A stretch of 5,477 bases of DNA from assembly GCA_938003665.1 (NCBI GenBank), contig CALKYI010000229.1:1-5477 (forward strand). The letters run 5' to 3'. Shown here in pieces: positions 5,362-5,477 of this stretch. Origin of the DNA: an uncultured Flavobacteriales bacterium (GTDB lineage: Bacteria; Bacteroidota; Bacteroidia; Flavobacteriales_D; Sanyastnellaceae). The translations under genes and the position numbers were made by a program. How positions within the stretch are numbered: the stretch's first letter is position 1; every line of letters starts with the position of its first letter. The notes under the pieces are model-generated. The model had not been told where the DNA came from and ran no database searches. It worked only from the letters and a program-made list of their open reading frames with translations.

Positions 5362-5477
5362 ATGGACACGCGATTCATAAAAATTCCTCTTGCCGCTGCG
5401 AGCTTGGCGTATGCGATTCATTTGTTTACTGTCGGACAAGTAGGGGCTGGTGTGGGCATGGTGCTCGTTGCGGCGCT
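5362..5477 (+). CDS. Small hydrophobic membrane protein, 3' partial (DUF2892/TPR-like start)
   Basis: An open frame starts at ATG 5362 and runs off the window after 38 complete codons. It opens MDTRFIKIPLAAASLAYAI and continues with a hydrophobic, glycine-rich stretch (GQVGAGVGMVLVAA). That gives one probable membrane segment at about residues 8-24 and the start of a second from about 28, joined by a very short turn. From memory this resembles the two-helix N-terminus of small Bacteroidota membrane proteins that continue into a TPR region and are sometimes labelled DUF2892, but the visible part is too short to confirm. It is divergent from ytxJ with a TAnnTTTG box ahead of it. No closer in-frame ATG is available upstream. 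Confidence 0.6.
   Translation, partial: MDTRFIKIPLAAASLAYAIHLFTVGQVGAGVGMVLVAA

Noticed and set aside
5358..5367. 10-base palindrome GTCCATGGAC over the start codon at 5362
   Set aside because: About five perfect 10-base palindromes are expected by chance in a window this size; another (TCGAGCTCGA) occurs at 1307-1316. There is no flanking operator structure.

Overview
The window looks like chromosomal DNA from a moderately GC-rich member of the Bacteroidota, probably a Flavobacteriales-type organism. The evidence is a protease with a type IX secretion (T9SS) C-terminal sorting domain, a YtxJ-type bacilliredoxin, a pRiA4b ORF-3-like gene directly upstream of miaA, near absence of Shine-Dalgarno sequences, and two TAnnTTTG promoter boxes. 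The assignment is inferred from gene content; no database search was run.

Layout. Positions 1-1273 (+) carry the 3' part of a secreted trypsin-fold protease resembling Achromobacter lysyl endopeptidase, with the end of its propeptide, the catalytic domain and a T9SS sorting domain. Its reading frame is open across the whole region except for one in-frame TGA at 191-193. That TGA sits exactly where the family has a conserved disulfide cysteine. Eight bases after its stop codon, a convergent minus-strand cluster ends. Read in the direction of transcription, the cluster is ytxJ (5326-4997), a pRiA4b ORF-3-like gene (4993-4433), miaA (4432-3431) and mutS2 (3441-1282). Gaps of 3 and 0 bases and then an 11-base overlap point to one co-transcribed, translationally coupled operon. 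At 5362 a divergent plus-strand gene for a small hydrophobic protein begins and runs off the window. The 35-base divergent gap holds one promoter-like box for each direction.

How the genes fit together. The operon combines thiol redox repair (YtxJ), tRNA A37 prenylation (MiaA), a MutS2 ATPase acting on DNA or on stalled or collided ribosomes, and an acidic protein of unknown role. A shared link to translation quality or oxidative stress is possible but is inference. The protease is a separate secreted nutrient-acquisition enzyme.

What deserves a second look is the TGA at a disulfide-cysteine codon in an otherwise intact protease, followed by a hairpin-forming stretch. Sequencing error or recent nonsense mutation is the simplest reading; recoding is less likely. 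Second is a short MutS2 lacking the Smr nuclease domain. I found no CRISPR array, mobile element, tRNA or rRNA, and no convincing new multi-gene system.
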